From an uncultured Catenibacillus sp. (GTDB lineage: Bacteria; Bacillota; Clostridia; Lachnospirales; Lachnospiraceae): a stretch of 5,960 nt of DNA. Positions within the stretch are counted from its first letter, which is position 1. Every line of letters begins with the position of its first letter. A program made the translations under genes and the position numbers. The DNA lies in NCBI GenBank assembly GCA_934339005.1, contig CAKRHR010000079.1:1-5960 (forward strand), written 5' to 3'. Below, piece after piece: positions 4,463 to 5,960 of the stretch. Below the pieces are notes generated by a model that searched no databases, was not told the origin of the DNA, and saw nothing but the letters and a program-made list of their open reading frames with translations.

Positions 4463-5960
4463 TTAATCATTTTGATAGATATTGATTATTATAAACTCAT
4501 GAGCCTTCAACTCCACATCTACAGTCAGACAATTTCCCTGCGTTTCTTTTCTTTCCATATAAATTCGTGGATAGCAGGCATTTTTGATATATTTGATGTC
4601 TGAACGTTCCAGTTGTGTATCAAATTGAAATTTTTCCCATTCTGCAAGTAATGTGCCTTCACCTTCACACACGCAGTATTTTTTAATCGTATAATTAGCA
4701 TTTAACGGCATATTTTTCAATATAATATGAATACTCAGATGATGATTATCTTCAAAAATCTTCTGCATATCTGCATATTGAATATGATCTTCTTCTTTCA
4801 TAAAATAATTACTGCTAAACATTTTATGGTTAAAACATAAAATATTATATATCGCACCGGATTTAGTAATAATTGAATAATTATTTTTAGAAATACATTC
4901 ATCACCTAAATAGTTCATAAAATCCAGCATATGATATGCCGGCTTGCAAATACTATCTTTAGTCAGTATGCCTGCACCACCATATGCAATTCCTACTGAA
5001 TCATAATAATTATTCATCCAATCCGACCCACAATTTAAACATAATATATCTACCTGATCCCAGATTTTAGAAATCATTGATGCCAGATATGTAGCATGAT
5101 AAGCACTGTCATTTAATATATTTCGATTAACCACTGTAAAATTTCCCTCAAAAATATATATTTTACACTTTTCTTCTATATTAAATGATTCAAGTAATGC
5201 ATGCATCAATTGTACACTTTCCAATTCAAAATTAGGATTATTTGTACGCCTGAATGTATAATTTTCATTCGAGTAATAAGGAAACAATAAAAACGATAGA
5301 TAATCCGGCAGCAGTTCTGTCTCGATACATTGTCTTAAGAGTTTTTTCAAATAAACATATTCTCTTTGAATATTGCCACCACCACCACCTACCTGCGCTT
5401 TTGGCATTTTTTGTTTAATCATCTTATAACCAAATGAAAAAACATTAAAATAATCGTACCTTTCATCTTTATAGTATGGATATACATGTTCTTCTATATA
5501 TGAAAATTCAAAAATCCATTGCTCAAGTTCATCTTTTCCATATCGTTTAAGTAAATGAACTATAAAATTTTCAAACAGATTTTCATATGCTGCTCTTGAT
5601 TCAAATTCCATATAATCATCATACCAGTATATCTTCTCATCTTCAGCTTTAAGCGTACTGTCCGGACGTCTTCCAAAGTCTAATATCACCTTAATATGGT
5701 TTGAAACCAGGAAATCAAAAATCTGGTCAATTTCATCGTAATTATATTTGTCCTTTTGATTTTCATCTCGAATCTGTAATTTTTTAGAAAAGACATTTGT
5801 TAAACGAATATATTCAAAATTCAGATGCTCTTTTAAATACAAAGTATGAAACTGCATATTAGCCATCATCATTTTGGAAAACATACCCATATTGATCACT
5901 TTATTCCAGTTTTTTGTATATCTGTTTCCCTTGGTTGTATCCACTTCCACACTTACATCT
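4463..5960 (-). CDS. GH39-like domain protein, probable C-terminal part of an AraC-family regulator (5' end outside window)
   Basis: The frame stays open to the window edge (Asp-Val-Ser before the GTG codon at 5950), so this is the C-terminal 498 residues of a longer protein; the GTG is not a credible start, as no ribosome binding site precedes it. Numbering from that codon: a lead-in strand and VINMG (18-22), then TIM-barrel segments HLNFEYIRLTNVFS (42-55), KVILDFGRRP (87-96), QWIFEFSYIEEH (144-155), AQVGGGGG (185-192) and IYIFEGNF (264-271), then GGAGILTKDSICKPAYHMLD (324-343) and a C-terminal beta-sandwich ending INIYQND. This order matches GH39 beta-xylosidases. The lead-in and absence of a signal peptide match AraC proteins with a C-terminal GH39 domain, where the AraC part would lie upstream of position 5960 in reading order. 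The acid/base motif WNEP is replaced by SYIE, so it is probably a sugar-binding sensor rather than a hydrolase, although Glu268 sits where the nucleophile would be. Sampled GC is about 23-25%, well below the transporter genes. The domain call is firm; the regulator role is an inference. Confidence 0.8.
   Translation of the reverse strand, partial: DVSVEVDTTKGNRYTKNWNKVINMGMFSKMMMANMQFHTLYLKEHLNFEYIRLTNVFSKKLQIRDENQKDKYNYDEIDQIFDFLVSNHIKVILDFGRRPDSTLKAEDEKIYWYDDYMEFESRAAYENLFENFIVHLLKRYGKDELEQWIFEFSYIEEHVYPYYKDERYDYFNVFSFGYKMIKQKMPKAQVGGGGGNIQREYVYLKKLLRQCIETELLPDYLSFLLFPYYSNENYTFRRTNNPNFELESVQLMHALLESFNIEEKCKIYIFEGNFTVVNRNILNDSAYHATYLASMISKIWDQVDILCLNCGSDWMNNYYDSVGIAYGGAGILTKDSICKPAYHMLDFMNYLGDECISKNNYSIITKSGAIYNILCFNHKMFSSNYFMKEEDHIQYADMQKIFEDNHHLSIHIILKNMPLNANYTIKKYCVCEGEGTLLAEWEKFQFDTQLERSDIKYIKNACYPRIYMERKETQGNCLTVDVELKAHEFIIINIYQND

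Noticed and set aside
1..5960. CRISPR array, tRNA/rRNA, insertion sequence or integrase remnants
   Set aside because: No spaced direct repeats, no conserved RNA gene sequence and no transposase-like reading frame were seen on either strand.

Overview
The window looks like a low-GC Firmicute of the Lachnospiraceae/Eubacterium type found in the gut. The reasons are AT-rich spacers, AGGAGG-type ribosome binding sites, a Firmicute-style lipoprotein signal, U-tract terminators and the family content. The organism assignment is an inference. Every gene I can support lies on the minus strand, so the reading order is from high to low coordinates.

Layout in transcription order: (1) Position 5960 down to 4463 is the C-terminal part of a large protein with a GH39-like TIM barrel. 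It most resembles the C-terminal domain of AraC-family regulators that carry a GH39 domain, and its 5' part lies outside the window. It ends at a strong intrinsic terminator (4364-4410). (2) Positions 4183-4363 form an AT-rich control region with a promoter-like pair, a TGCAAA palindrome and a weak cre-like site. (3) Positions 4182-3748 and 3732-2752 encode the beta and alpha subunits of a C-glycoside deglycosidase. This is a two-subunit metal-dependent lyase that splits the sugar-aglycone C-C bond of 3''-oxo-C-glycosides. (4) After an 84-bp spacer with a perfect inverted repeat comes a family-5 (Opp/Dpp-type) solute-binding lipoprotein (2667-1000). (5) After a 247-bp spacer with a terminator-like hairpin comes the first permease of the same ABC importer (752 to beyond position 1).

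How the parts may work together (inference): a sugar-sensing AraC-GH39 regulator would control uptake of a plant C-glycoside, or another glycosylated ligand, through a peptide-type ABC importer. The deglycosidase would then cleave it inside the cell. The oxidoreductase that must first oxidise the sugar at C3 is not in this window, nor are the second permease and the ATPases. The most interesting points are the regulator-deglycosidase-Opp transporter combination, the GH39 domain with a lost acid/base motif but a kept nucleophile-position Glu, and the promoter structure between them.
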